Below are positions 35,870 to 44,074 of a stretch of DNA of 64,000 bases, piece after piece. The stretch's first letter is position 1; the number at the start of each line of letters is the position of its first letter. The position numbers and the translations under genes are program-made. Source of the stretch: Rhodobacterales bacterium (GTDB lineage Bacteria; Pseudomonadota; Alphaproteobacteria; Rhodobacterales; Rhodobacteraceae); NCBI GenBank assembly GCA_026400355.1, contig JAPLPE010000015.1, positions 1 through 64,000 of the forward strand. Reading direction: 5' to 3'. The notes under the pieces were generated by a model. It was not told the origin of the DNA. It did not search any database and worked only from the letters and a program-made list of their open reading frames with translations.

Positions 35870-37027
35870 TTACCCGTTCGCGCCGATCGCCTGGCTGAAC
35901 ATGCCTGCCCTGATCGCCTCGACGTCGATCGCCGCCATTTCCGGTGTCAGCTCGGCCGCTTCGGCATCCGCCGTCACCTTGGCCACGTCGAAATCATTGG
36001 CCGCCGGGATCAGGTCGTTCGTGCAGACATCCGTAGCGATGATCGGATCTGTCTGGCCGATCTGCGCCGTAAGGTCAAAGAAGGTCTGCCACGACGCCAT
36101 GTCATGCCAGCCCCAGCCCTGGCGGTTTGCCCAGTCGCCGCGGAACACGTTCATCTGCTGCAGGATCGACGTTGTCCCCAGTTCCGGCCCCACGTTGGAC
36201 GCCAAAGTCGGGAACTGGTCGAACACGGCCTGCACCGCCGCGCGCGGGTTATGTTCGGCAAACTCCAGCCCCATTGCCCAGCCCTTGAGGTATTGGCCGA
36301 TGAACGCAGACTTGTCCGGGTCCTCCAGATCAGCCGCCCGCACAACGAAAGTGTTCGCTGGCAGGGGCGAATTCTGCACGCCCAGCCAGTATTCGAACTC
36401 GAGCCCGGTGCCGATCCACTCGGCCCGCAGCCCTTCCCAAGCCAACGCGGCATCGCCCTGACCACCGGCCAACGCGGTACCCCAGGTGGGCCAGCCGGCC
36501 TCGACATAGGTGATCGTGGAGATATCCACACCCTGCGCGGCCAGCAGCGGGTCCACTATGGGCTGCCATGCAGCCGAACCCAGCAGGATCGTCTTGCCCT
36601 CGATATCCTTGATGTTGGCCGGGCCTTCGCCCTTCCGGAACGCGAGCGAAAAGGTGTCACGCGCCGCCTCGTGAAACACCGACTTGAGGTTCATTCCCTG
36701 CTGCAGCGCAAACGAGAATACTCCCGGCGATGGGAAGCCCATGTCGGCCTGCCCCACATCGACGAACTTCACCGTCGCCGTGCCGTCCGAAGGCCCCGGC
36801 TGGATGTCGATCGACAGATCGCCGAAATAGCCATACTTGACCGCGACCCAATAGGCATAGTCGTCCAGCACTTCCAAAGTGCCGCGCGGGCTGATCCAGG
36901 TGAACGGCCGGTCATAGCCAGCCGCAATCGCGGGGCGCAGGCCCAGCCCCGACATGGCCACCCCGGCCCCCGTCACCTGTAGCAGACGCCGCCGCGTCAA
37001 CATCGGCTGGCGATTAATCAACTTCAT
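35870..37027 (-). CDS. NitT/TauT-type ABC transporter substrate-binding protein, Tat-exported
   Basis: The 385-residue protein begins with a twin-arginine signal (LTRRRLLQVTGAGVAMSGLG). It continues as an NMT1/THI5-like periplasmic binding protein: YAYWVAVKYGYFGDLSIDIQ, FVDVGQADMGFPSPGVF, and FRKGEGPANIKDIEGKTIL. The start at 37027 has GGGGAG upstream. This class binds nitrate, sulfonates, pyrimidines, thiamine precursors and similar small molecules. Tat export suggests that it folds before export. Permease and ATPase genes lie upstream on the same strand. Confidence 0.88.
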   Translation of the reverse strand: MKLINRQPMLTRRRLLQVTGAGVAMSGLGLRPAIAAGYDRPFTWISPRGTLEVLDDYAYWVAVKYGYFGDLSIDIQPGPSDGTATVKFVDVGQADMGFPSPGVFSFALQQGMNLKSVFHEAARDTFSLAFRKGEGPANIKDIEGKTILLGSAAWQPIVDPLLAAQGVDISTITYVEAGWPTWGTALAGGQGDAALAWEGLRAEWIGTGLEFEYWLGVQNSPLPANTFVVRAADLEDPDKSAFIGQYLKGWAMGLEFAEHNPRAAVQAVFDQFPTLASNVGPELGTTSILQQMNVFRGDWANRQGWGWHDMASWQTFFDLTAQIGQTDPIIATDVCTNDLIPAANDFDVAKVTADAEAAELTPEMAAIDVEAIRAGMFSQAIGANG

Positions 37028-37081
37028 CTTCCATCTCCCCGTTATGATTGCGTTATTTCTCATGCCAGCCTTCCCTGCCTC

Positions 37082-37912
37082 TCAGGTCTGCCAGCTTGCC
37101 CATTTCTTGCCGATAAGGAAAAACGTGATGTAGATCAGGATCCCGATGAAACTCAGCAGCAGAATTACCGCAAAGAACTCGGGCATGTTGATCATGCTCG
37201 AATAGGTCGTGAGCCGGTTGCCAAGGCCGAACCCCCCGCCGACCATTTCGGCGCCGACCGCCGTCAGCAGGCCGAAGATGGACCCGATCATCAGCCCAAC
37301 AAGGATCATCGGCAGCGCCATCGGCGCCCGGATCTTCCAGAACATCTGCAGGGTCGTGGCCCCATAGGACCGCGCCAGCGCGATCTTGGCACTGTCCGTC
37401 CGCCGGAAACCTGTGGCCGCGTTGATCATCACCATCGGCCCCACGGCCAGCGCCACGGCAATGATGCGCGGCGTATAGCCGAACCCGAAGCGCAGGATCA
37501 GCAGCGGCACCAGCGCCAGCATCGGCGTCGTGACCAGCACAAGGATGTACGGCGTGATGACCTTCTCGACCAAGGGGTACTGCGTCACCACCGCCGCCAG
37601 CACCATCCCGATCACTGCCCCGATGGTGAAGCCGGCAAACAGCGTGACAAGCGTATAGCCCAGATGCGGCAGGATCAGCGGAAACTCCTTGACCAGCGCC
37701 GCCGCAATCAGGCTTGGGCGCGGAAAGATGTAGTCGGGTACTTCGCGCCACCACAGCACGAACTCGAGGCCCCCGATCACGACGATGGCCACTGCCACGA
37801 TGATCGCCACCTCGGACCATGTCCGTGCACCCACCCCTGAGGTCAACGCCGATCCGGTGATGCCCACCTCAGTCGCCTCGGCCTTGCGGAATTCGGGGAT
37901 CGCGTCGCTCAT
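37082..37912 (-). CDS. NitT/TauT-type ABC transporter permease
   Basis: The 276-residue inner-membrane protein has six predicted helices and the BPD_transp_1 EAA-type loop (SYGATTLQMFWKIRAPMALPMI). The sequence YIFPRPSLIAAALVKEF early in the protein is typical of SsuC/TauC-like permeases. It lies 54 bases ahead of the binding-protein gene and four bases after the ATPase stop, so all three form one importer. Confidence 0.9.
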   Translation of the reverse strand: MSDAIPEFRKAEATEVGITGSALTSGVGARTWSEVAIIVAVAIVVIGGLEFVLWWREVPDYIFPRPSLIAAALVKEFPLILPHLGYTLVTLFAGFTIGAVIGMVLAAVVTQYPLVEKVITPYILVLVTTPMLALVPLLILRFGFGYTPRIIAVALAVGPMVMINAATGFRRTDSAKIALARSYGATTLQMFWKIRAPMALPMILVGLMIGSIFGLLTAVGAEMVGGGFGLGNRLTTYSSMINMPEFFAVILLLSFIGILIYITFFLIGKKWASWQT

Positions 37913-37916
37913 CGTC

Positions 37917-38687
37917 TCACTCCGCCGCCGTTCGGGACCGTGTGGACGACATCCCATAGATGTCGGCCTTGATCCGGTTCATCAGATCGAACACCTCCCG
38001 GCTCGCCATCGTCTCAAGACTGCGCGGGCGCGGCAGGTTCACAGGATAGTCGGCCAGCACCCGTCCCGGCCTCGTGGTCAGCACAATCACCCGGTCGGAC
38101 AAGAAGATCGCCTCCTCGATGGAATGGGTAATGAAAACGATGGTCGTCTTCGTCTCCAGCCAGATTTCCTCGACCAGACGGTTCATCTCTTCCCGGGTAA
38201 ACGCGTCCAGCGCCCCGAACGGCTCGTCCATCAGAAGAACCTGCGGGCGCAGCGACAGCGCCCGCACGATGGACCCGCGCTGCTGCATTCCCCCCGACAA
38301 TTCCCGAGGCATCCGCTTTTCAAACCCGGTCAGCCCGACCCGCTCCATCAGATGCGCGATCCAGTCCATGTCGGGCTTCTGGCCCTTCACCTCGAACGGG
38401 AACAGGATGTTGCCCATCAGGTTCCGCCAGGGCAGCAGGTTCGCCTCCTGAAACACCAGCCCGATCTCAGGTCGCGGCCCGGTAATCCGCTGCCCGTCCA
38501 GATCGATCTCGCCGCTCGTCAGGCTGTGCAGACCCGACATCGACCACAGCAGGGTCGTCTTGCCGCAGCCCGATGGCCCGACAATCGACACGATGGTCTT
38601 GTCCGCCACATCAAAGGTGCAGCCCTTCAGCGCGTCCAGATCGCCATAGCGTTTGCCCGCATCGCGGATCGCCAGCTTCGCGACCAT
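37917..38687 (-). CDS. NitT/TauT-type ABC transporter ATP-binding protein
   Basis: The 256-residue ATPase has Walker A GPSGCGKTTLLWS, Q-loop LVFQEANLLPW, signature LSGGMQQRGSIVRAL, Walker B VLLMDEPFGALDAF and the switch His in FITHSIEEA. The QEANLLPW form is typical of SsuB/TauB relatives. It is the first gene of the minus-strand operon. ATG 38687 is used; the TTG at 38702 is less likely. A leader hairpin lies just upstream. Confidence 0.92.
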   Translation of the reverse strand: MVAKLAIRDAGKRYGDLDALKGCTFDVADKTIVSIVGPSGCGKTTLLWSMSGLHSLTSGEIDLDGQRITGPRPEIGLVFQEANLLPWRNLMGNILFPFEVKGQKPDMDWIAHLMERVGLTGFEKRMPRELSGGMQQRGSIVRALSLRPQVLLMDEPFGALDAFTREEMNRLVEEIWLETKTTIVFITHSIEEAIFLSDRVIVLTTRPGRVLADYPVNLPRPRSLETMASREVFDLMNRIKADIYGMSSTRSRTAAE

Positions 38688-38708
38688 ACCATCCGCCCCC
38701 AAAGCGCA

Positions 38709-38727
38709 GGAAGGCCCATCGCCTTCC
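38709..38727 (-). promoter_or_regulatory. Leader hairpin upstream of the ABC operon
   Basis: GGAAGGC-5 bp-GCCTTCC forms a perfect stem. Outside it lie CCCCAA (38696-38702 region) and TTGGGG (38729-38734), which can extend the structure. On the transcript it sits about 20 bases before the ATPase start codon. It could modulate translation or act as an attenuator. I do not recognise a known riboswitch class. Confidence 0.45.
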
Positions 38728-38790
38728 CTTGGGGCAAACTCTGTGACTGACTTACACCTCTGTCAACGATTCGGAATTGTGTCAGCAAAC

Positions 38791-38808
38791 ATTCCATAAT
38801 CATTGAAT
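38791..38808. promoter_or_regulatory. Imperfect palindrome between divergent rpiR-type gene and ABC operon
   Basis: ATTCCATAATCATTGAAT matches its own reverse complement at 14 of 18 positions and lies in the AT-rich centre of the divergent promoter region. A second arrangement, GGAAT-13 bp-ATTCC, overlaps it. RpiR-family regulators bind inverted repeats in such positions, so this is a candidate operator for the adjacent regulator. Confidence 0.4.
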
Positions 38809-38911
38809 TTTTCGACAGGTCATGTCTGTAAGTTTCCTACATTTCCTTGACGCCCGCATCCCGGCACCGGAATACTCGCACCCAGATGGGCTGAAGGGGG
38901 GCAGAGGCCAG

Positions 38912-39844
38912 ATGCGACGCGCAGAACCGGCAGTCACCCTGCCAGACCCGGGTCCGCCCCGCCTTCATGACATCATCGCCCGGATCAAGGACAGCTACCC
39001 TGGCCTCAGCCGTGCCGAGCAATCCGTGGCCGATGCCGTATTGTCGAATGTCCAGTCTGCCGTTGACGCCTCTAATGCCGATCTGGCCCTGCGCGCAGGG
39101 GTCAGCCAGCCCACAGTCACCCGTTTCTGCCGCTCGATCGGCTGCGATGGGGTCCGGGATTTCAAACTGCAACTTGCCCGCAGTCTTGTCGTGGGCGAAC
39201 TGTTTCTTGCCGCCGACAGCCACTTGGCGCCGGCCGACCCTGACAACACCCCGCCCTTCTGGGCGTCGGTCCTTGCTGAATCGCTTCTTGCCATCCGCGA
39301 AGTCGAACGCCAGCTTGCGCCCGTGCAGGTTTTGGCGGCCGCTGCGATCCTCGCCCCGGCGCACCGGGTTCTGACGCTTGGCCTTGGCGGCTCTTCCTCG
39401 GCCCTTGCCGAAGAAACCCAGAACCGCCTCTTCCGCTACGGCGTCCCCGTGACGGCCTGCAAGGACCCCTACCTCGCCCGCATGACCGTCTCGACCTTCC
39501 GGCCCGATGACGTGCTGATCGCCATTTCGGGTTCGGGCAGGACGCGCGAAGTCATAGACTGTCTGGAACTTGCCCGCACCTACCGGGCCCGCACCATCGC
39601 AATCACTACGCCCGACAGCGCCGTGGCCCAAGCCGCCGAGATCGCTCTGACCACCCATGTCGGTGGTTATTCCGATTCCCTTATGCCGTCCGCCTCCCGA
39701 TTTGCTTTTCTGACCATCATCGACCTGATCGCAGCGGCCACCGGCTACAAGATGGGTCCCCTTGCCCGCGAAAACCTGCGCCGGATCAAATTCAACCTTG
39801 TTGACAAGGGCGCAGGCCCCACCATCGAACCTTTGGGAGACTGA
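38912..39844 (+). CDS. RpiR/MurR-family transcriptional regulator
   Basis: The 310-residue protein has the N-terminal RpiR helix-turn-helix (YPGLSRAEQSVADAVLSN; AVDASNADLALRAGVSQPTV, then TRFCRSIGCDGVRDFK) and a C-terminal SIS sugar-isomerase domain (VLTLGLGGSSSALAEETQNR; DDVLIAISGSGRTREVIDCL). SIS domains usually sense phosphorylated sugars or amino sugars. It is divergent from the ABC operon and first in the plus-strand operon with the FMO, so it probably controls both. ATG 38912 has a better ribosome-binding site than ATG 38822, but the longer form cannot be excluded. Confidence 0.88.
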   Translation: MRRAEPAVTLPDPGPPRLHDIIARIKDSYPGLSRAEQSVADAVLSNVQSAVDASNADLALRAGVSQPTVTRFCRSIGCDGVRDFKLQLARSLVVGELFLAADSHLAPADPDNTPPFWASVLAESLLAIREVERQLAPVQVLAAAAILAPAHRVLTLGLGGSSSALAEETQNRLFRYGVPVTACKDPYLARMTVSTFRPDDVLIAISGSGRTREVIDCLELARTYRARTIAITTPDSAVAQAAEIALTTHVGGYSDSLMPSASRFAFLTIIDLIAAATGYKMGPLARENLRRIKFNLVDKGAGPTIEPLGD

Positions 39845-39845
39845 A

Positions 39846-41621
39846 TTGACCACCCCGCAAGACTGGCTCTCTGCCTTCGCCGCCGCCCTGTCCGCCCGCG
39901 ACATTCCCGGCGTCGCAGCCCTCTTCCATGAAGATGGGTATTGGCGCGACCTTCTCACCTTCACATGGAACGTCAAGACGTTAGAGGGCCGGCCCGCCAT
40001 CGCCGCCATGTTGCGTGAGACACTCGCCCGCACCGCCCCCTCCAACTGGCGCATCACCGAACCGCCCGAAACCGTCGGGGCCGACACTAACGTCTGGCTC
40101 GCCTTCGACACCACATCAGCTTACGGCACCGGACGCCTTACCCTCCGCGACGGCCGCGCCTTCATCCTCTTCACCTGCATGGCCGACTTGAAAGGACACG
40201 AGGAACCCCGCGGCACGACCCGACCCAAGGGCATTGTTCACAAGGCCGACCGCGCCCGCCGCACATGGTCCGAAAACCGTGCATCCGAGACGATGCGCAT
40301 TGGCATTGAGGACCAACCCTACACGCTCATCATCGGTGGCGGTCAGGGCGGCCTCGCCCTCGCTGCCCGCCTGAAACAACTGGGCGTCCCCACCCTCATC
40401 GTGGAGAAAAACGCCCGCGCTGGGGACTCATGGCGCAACCGCTACCGCAGTCTCGTCCTCCATGATCCTGTCTGGTACGACCACCTCCCCTACCTGCCCT
40501 TCCCCGAAACCTGGCCGGTCTTTACGCCCAAAGACAAGATGGGCGACTGGCTCGAAGCCTATGCTTCCATCTTCGAGCTTGACGTCTGGACCTCGACCAC
40601 CTGCAACACAGCCCACCGGAACGAGCAGACACAGGACTGGAACGTCACCGTTACCCGCGACGGCCAGCCCCTCACGCTGCGCCCCAAACAGCTTGTCTTT
40701 GCCACCGGCGCCTACGGTCCGCCCAAACACCCCGACTGGCCCGGCATCGACACCTTCGAAGGCACCCTGATCCATTCCAGCGCCTATCGCGGCGCGGCCC
40801 CCTATCGCGGCAAACGCGCTGTCGTCATCGGATCTGCCAGTTCCGCCCATGACGTCGCGGTAGACCTGTGGGAGGCCGGGGCCGAGGTCACCATGATCCA
40901 GCGCAGCCCCACCATCGTCGTCCGCTCCGAAACCCTGATGGACCTCGGCTTCGACATCTATTCCGAAGACGCGATGGCCCGCGGCATCACCACCGAGAAG
41001 GCCGACCTGATCGGCGCGGCCACTCCGATGGCTGTCTTCACGGAAGACCAGAAGGACCTCTACAAGCTTATCCGCACCCGCGATGCCGCCTTCTACGACC
41101 GCCTCGCAAGCGCAGGCTTCGCCCTCACCTTTGGCCCCGACGACTCAGGACTCATGATGCAGGCAATGCGCACCGCCTCCGGCTACTATATCGACGTGGG
41201 CGCATCAGACCTCATCGCCGACCATGAAATCCGCGCCATTTCGGGTGCAGGCGTGGCCGCCGTCACCCCCACAGGCCTCACCCTTACCGACGGACGGCAA
41301 GTGCAGGCCGACGTCATCATCGCCTGCACCGGTTACCAGTCGATGAACGAATCCGTGGCCGGCATCGTCTCGCGTCAGGCCGCCGATGCCACCGGCCCTT
41401 GCTGGGGCCTTGGCTCCGGCATCACCGGCGACCCCGGCCCCTGGCAAGGCGAACCGCGCAACATGTGGAAGCCCACCGCCGTGCCCAATCTCTGGTATCA
41501 CGGCGGCAACCTTGCCCTGTCACGCTTCTATTCCCGCATCTTGGCTCTCCAATTGAAAGCGCGCATGGAGGGCATACCGACCCCCGTTTATGCCGCCCCC
41601 AAACCTCACAAGGGCTTGTAG
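39846..41621 (+). CDS. NTF2-like/flavin-containing monooxygenase fusion
   Basis: The 591-residue protein begins with a domain of about 130 residues resembling NTF2/SnoaL folds (FAAALSARDIPGVAALFHED; RDGRAFILFTCMADLKGHEE). An FMO-type module follows: FAD motif LIIGGGQGGLALAARLKQLG near residue 165, FAYGPPK-like FATGAYGPPKHPDWPGIDTF, the NADPH motif AVVIGSASSAHDVAVDL near residue 320, and ACTGYQSM. The second nucleotide motif has GSASSA rather than GxGxxG. It should oxygenate a small N-, S- or ketone-containing substrate. The start is TTG at 39846, one base after the rpiR stop, with GGGAG ahead. Confidence 0.85.
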   Translation: MTTPQDWLSAFAAALSARDIPGVAALFHEDGYWRDLLTFTWNVKTLEGRPAIAAMLRETLARTAPSNWRITEPPETVGADTNVWLAFDTTSAYGTGRLTLRDGRAFILFTCMADLKGHEEPRGTTRPKGIVHKADRARRTWSENRASETMRIGIEDQPYTLIIGGGQGGLALAARLKQLGVPTLIVEKNARAGDSWRNRYRSLVLHDPVWYDHLPYLPFPETWPVFTPKDKMGDWLEAYASIFELDVWTSTTCNTAHRNEQTQDWNVTVTRDGQPLTLRPKQLVFATGAYGPPKHPDWPGIDTFEGTLIHSSAYRGAAPYRGKRAVVIGSASSAHDVAVDLWEAGAEVTMIQRSPTIVVRSETLMDLGFDIYSEDAMARGITTEKADLIGAATPMAVFTEDQKDLYKLIRTRDAAFYDRLASAGFALTFGPDDSGLMMQAMRTASGYYIDVGASDLIADHEIRAISGAGVAAVTPTGLTLTDGRQVQADVIIACTGYQSMNESVAGIVSRQAADATGPCWGLGSGITGDPGPWQGEPRNMWKPTAVPNLWYHGGNLALSRFYSRILALQLKARMEGIPTPVYAAPKPHKGL

Positions 41622-41968
41622 GCGATGGCCTCGATCTCGACCGCAATGTCGATCATCAGCCGCGATTCAGCCGTGGACCGCGCCGGCGGGTTCACCAGAA
41701 AGAACTCCGCATATGCGGCATTGAAGGCCGGAAAATCATCCCTGTCCCGCAGCCAGACGGTCGTCTTGACCACATCCTCCATCCCCGCGCCGGCCATGGC
41801 CAGGCACCGCTTCACATTCTCCATAACCGCCCGCGTTTCGGCCGCGATCCCTCCCGGCACCACCTTGCCATCCACCATGGGCACCTGCCCCGAGACAAAG
41901 ACGAAATCCCCCGCCCGCACCGCAGGCGACAGGGGCACATGCGACGTTCCGAAATGTTCTTTGGTCAT
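41606..41968 (-). CDS. RidA-family deaminase
   Basis: RidA proteins hydrolyse reactive enamine/imine products of PLP enzymes. The 120-residue product has VRAGDFVFVSGQVPMVDGKV and NVKRCLAMAGAGMEDVVKTT, the conserved Arg of NPPARSTAESR and the C-terminal IDIAVEIEAIAY strand. It lies on the opposite strand to its neighbours, and its last 16 bases overlap the end of the FMO gene tail to tail. Presence beside a PLP-fold lyase and amide hydrolases suits clean-up of imine intermediates. Confidence 0.9.
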   Translation of the reverse strand: MTKEHFGTSHVPLSPAVRAGDFVFVSGQVPMVDGKVVPGGIAAETRAVMENVKRCLAMAGAGMEDVVKTTVWLRDRDDFPAFNAAYAEFFLVNPPARSTAESRLMIDIAVEIEAIAYKPL

Positions 41969-42034
41969 CCGGCCTCTCCTCCACCGTTCCGCCCCATCCT
42001 GCCCTGGCGCGGCCGAAACACAAGGTCTCTCCCC

Positions 42035-42796
42035 ATGATCTCGCTCGACGGTGCCCGCATCCTTCTTACTGGCGCAGGAGGCGGCATCGGCACGGCGCTC
42101 ACCGCCCGCCTCTCCGCCCTCGGTGCCAGAATCATCGCCTGCGACGTGGACGGTGCCGACCTTTCCGCCCCCGGCATCACTGAAAGCCACCATTTCGACC
42201 TCTGCGACGCCACCGCCACCACCGGCGCCGCAAAGGCCATCCTCGCGAGCGGCACCCCCGACATTGTCATCTCCAACGCCGGCTGGACGCGCGAAGACAC
42301 GCTCGACCTCACCACACCCGTCGGCATCACGGCCGAAATGGACGCCAACTTCACCGGCGCCGCCCGTCTCACCCACGCCCTGCTCCCCGCCATGCGTCGC
42401 GGTACCGGCAACCGCGCCTTCGTCTTCATCGCCTCGGTCAACGCTTTGACCCACCACGGCAACCCGGCATACTCCGCCGCCAAGGCTGCCCTCCTCGCCT
42501 GGATGCGCGCCCTCGCCGTCGAGGAAGGCAAACACGGGATCCGCGCCAATGCCGTCATCCCGGCCTCGGTCCGCACCAACGCCTGGGTCTACCGCCTCGC
42601 CACCGACCCCACCGTCATGGACCGCGTCGCCTCCCTTTACCCCCTCGGCCGCATCGTCACGACGGATGAGGTCGCCAATGCCGTGGCCTTCCTCGCCTCC
42701 CCGGTGGCCAGCGGCATCACCGGCACGGCGCTCACGGTAGATTGCGGCCTCATGGCCGGTAACCTCCCCTTCCTCGACGCAATCCGCCCCCGCTGA
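42035..42796 (+). CDS. Short-chain dehydrogenase/reductase
   Basis: The 253-residue SDR has the cofactor motif LLTGAGGGIGTALTARL (TGxxxGIG), an Asp after the second strand (ACDVDGAD) that favours NAD(H), ISNAGW as the NAG motif, and catalytic Ser and Tyr-Lys in FIASVNALTHHGNPAYSAAK. It is in line with the FMO and the D-threonine-aldolase-like gene. Substrate unknown; oxidation or reduction of a hydroxy-acid or alcohol intermediate is likely. Confidence 0.88.
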   Translation: MISLDGARILLTGAGGGIGTALTARLSALGARIIACDVDGADLSAPGITESHHFDLCDATATTGAAKAILASGTPDIVISNAGWTREDTLDLTTPVGITAEMDANFTGAARLTHALLPAMRRGTGNRAFVFIASVNALTHHGNPAYSAAKAALLAWMRALAVEEGKHGIRANAVIPASVRTNAWVYRLATDPTVMDRVASLYPLGRIVTTDEVANAVAFLASPVASGITGTALTVDCGLMAGNLPFLDAIRPR

Positions 42797-42828
42797 AGAA
42801 CCCTGTTCCCTCCCCCCAGTTTCTCTCC

Positions 42829-42859
42829 CCAAATATCCCGGGGTGAATGCGCAAAAGGC
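42829..42859. repeat. Dispersed repeat, family B copy 3
   Basis: CCAAATATCCCGGGGTGAAT followed by GCGCAAAAGGC matches the core of the sites at 26581 and 34581. It lies in the 110-base gap before the D-threonine-aldolase-like gene. Confidence 0.45.
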
Positions 42860-42906
42860 ATAGAGGTGTATCGCCCCTTCCCGACGCCCAACCATAGGAG
42901 CTGCCC

Positions 42907-43965
42907 GTGAACATCGACGATATCGACACCCCCGCCGTCCTGATCGACCTCGACATCGTGGAACGCAACCTCCGCAGCGCGCAGGACTATGCGAACCAGC
43001 ACGGCCTGAACCTCCGTCCCCATGTGAAAACCCACAAACTCCCCCGCTTTGCCCGCGCCCAGGCGGCCCTCGGCGCCGTCGGCATCACCGCCCAGAAACT
43101 GGGCGAGGCAGAGGCCATGGCCGATGGCGGCGTGACCGACATCTTCCTCCCCTACAACATCCTCGGCCTCCGCAAACTCGCCCGCCTCAAGGCGCTCCAT
43201 GGCCGTGTGACGCTCTCGGTCACGATGGACAGCCAGACCACTCTGAACGGCTACGCCGAAACCTTCTCCGACACCGCCCGTCCCCTGACCGTTCTCGTGG
43301 AATGCGACACCGGCGCAGGCCGATGCGGTGTTCAGACGGCGGACGATGCCGTGACCCTCGCCCGCGCCATCAGCGCCCATCCGGGCCTCCGCTACGGCGG
43401 CCTCATGGTCTATCCCAAACGCGGTGACCCCGCCGGAACGCAAGCCTGGCTCACCACCACGATCGCCGCACTCACCACCGCCAACTTGCCCCCGCCCGTT
43501 GTCTCGACCGGCGGCACGCCGGACTTTCTGCGCGCCGCCGAAGTGACCCACGCCACCGAACACCGCCCCGGCACCTATATCTACAACGACCGCATGCAGG
43601 TAGGCTGGGGCCACGGCACATGGGACGATTGCGCCATGACCGTCCTGACCACAGTCGTGAGCCGCCCCACAGAAACCCGCGCCATCCTCGATGCTGGTTC
43701 CAAGGCGCTGGCCGCAGACCCCGTCCCCGCAGGCGGCCACGGCCGCATCACAACCTACCCCGACGCCATCATCACGGCCCTGAACGAAGAACACGCCATG
43801 GTAGACCTGACCGCCTGCCCCGACAGGCCCCGGATCGGCGACCGCCTCCGCGTCATTCCCAATCACGCCTGCGTCGTCACCAACCTTTTCGACTGCGTCT
43901 ACCTGATGCGCGGCACCGAAGTTGAGCAAGTTGCCGACGTCACCTCACGGGGAAAACTGACCTGA
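42907..43965 (+). CDS. D-threonine aldolase/D-serine dehydratase-like PLP enzyme
   Basis: The 352-residue protein is a fold-type III PLP enzyme. It starts with DDIDTPAVLIDLDIVERNL, has the Schiff-base Lys in RPHVKTHKLPRFAR (about residue 41), a phosphate-binding STGGTPDF, and the C-terminal metal site PNHACVVTNLFD (His and Cys) of the DSD1/D-threonine aldolase group. It should cleave a D-beta-hydroxy amino acid (retro-aldol) or deaminate D-serine. The start is GTG at 42907 with AGGAG ahead. It is the clearest sign that the island processes D-configured amino acids. Confidence 0.85.
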   Translation: MNIDDIDTPAVLIDLDIVERNLRSAQDYANQHGLNLRPHVKTHKLPRFARAQAALGAVGITAQKLGEAEAMADGGVTDIFLPYNILGLRKLARLKALHGRVTLSVTMDSQTTLNGYAETFSDTARPLTVLVECDTGAGRCGVQTADDAVTLARAISAHPGLRYGGLMVYPKRGDPAGTQAWLTTTIAALTTANLPPPVVSTGGTPDFLRAAEVTHATEHRPGTYIYNDRMQVGWGHGTWDDCAMTVLTTVVSRPTETRAILDAGSKALAADPVPAGGHGRITTYPDAIITALNEEHAMVDLTACPDRPRIGDRLRVIPNHACVVTNLFDCVYLMRGTEVEQVADVTSRGKLT

Positions 43966-44074
43966 TCCGTCCCGCCACATGACTCAAATCAAGGAACCAA
44001 ACTATCTTAAGTCTCTATTCTGAGGTACCGTGAACGGGAAGGTCACGGCTTCAACCGAAGAATGGAGATTCCAC

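Noticed and set aside
38688-38760. Known riboswitch in the leader of the ABC operon (THF, TPP, guanidine, SAM)
   Set aside because: None of the conserved core sequences of these classes was found; only a simple hairpin is visible.
42637-43929. Open frame of about 430 codons on the minus strand opposite the D-threonine-aldolase-like gene
   Set aside because: It is Gly/Val-rich antisense sequence of high-GC coding DNA and overlaps a well-supported plus-strand PLP enzyme and part of the SDR.
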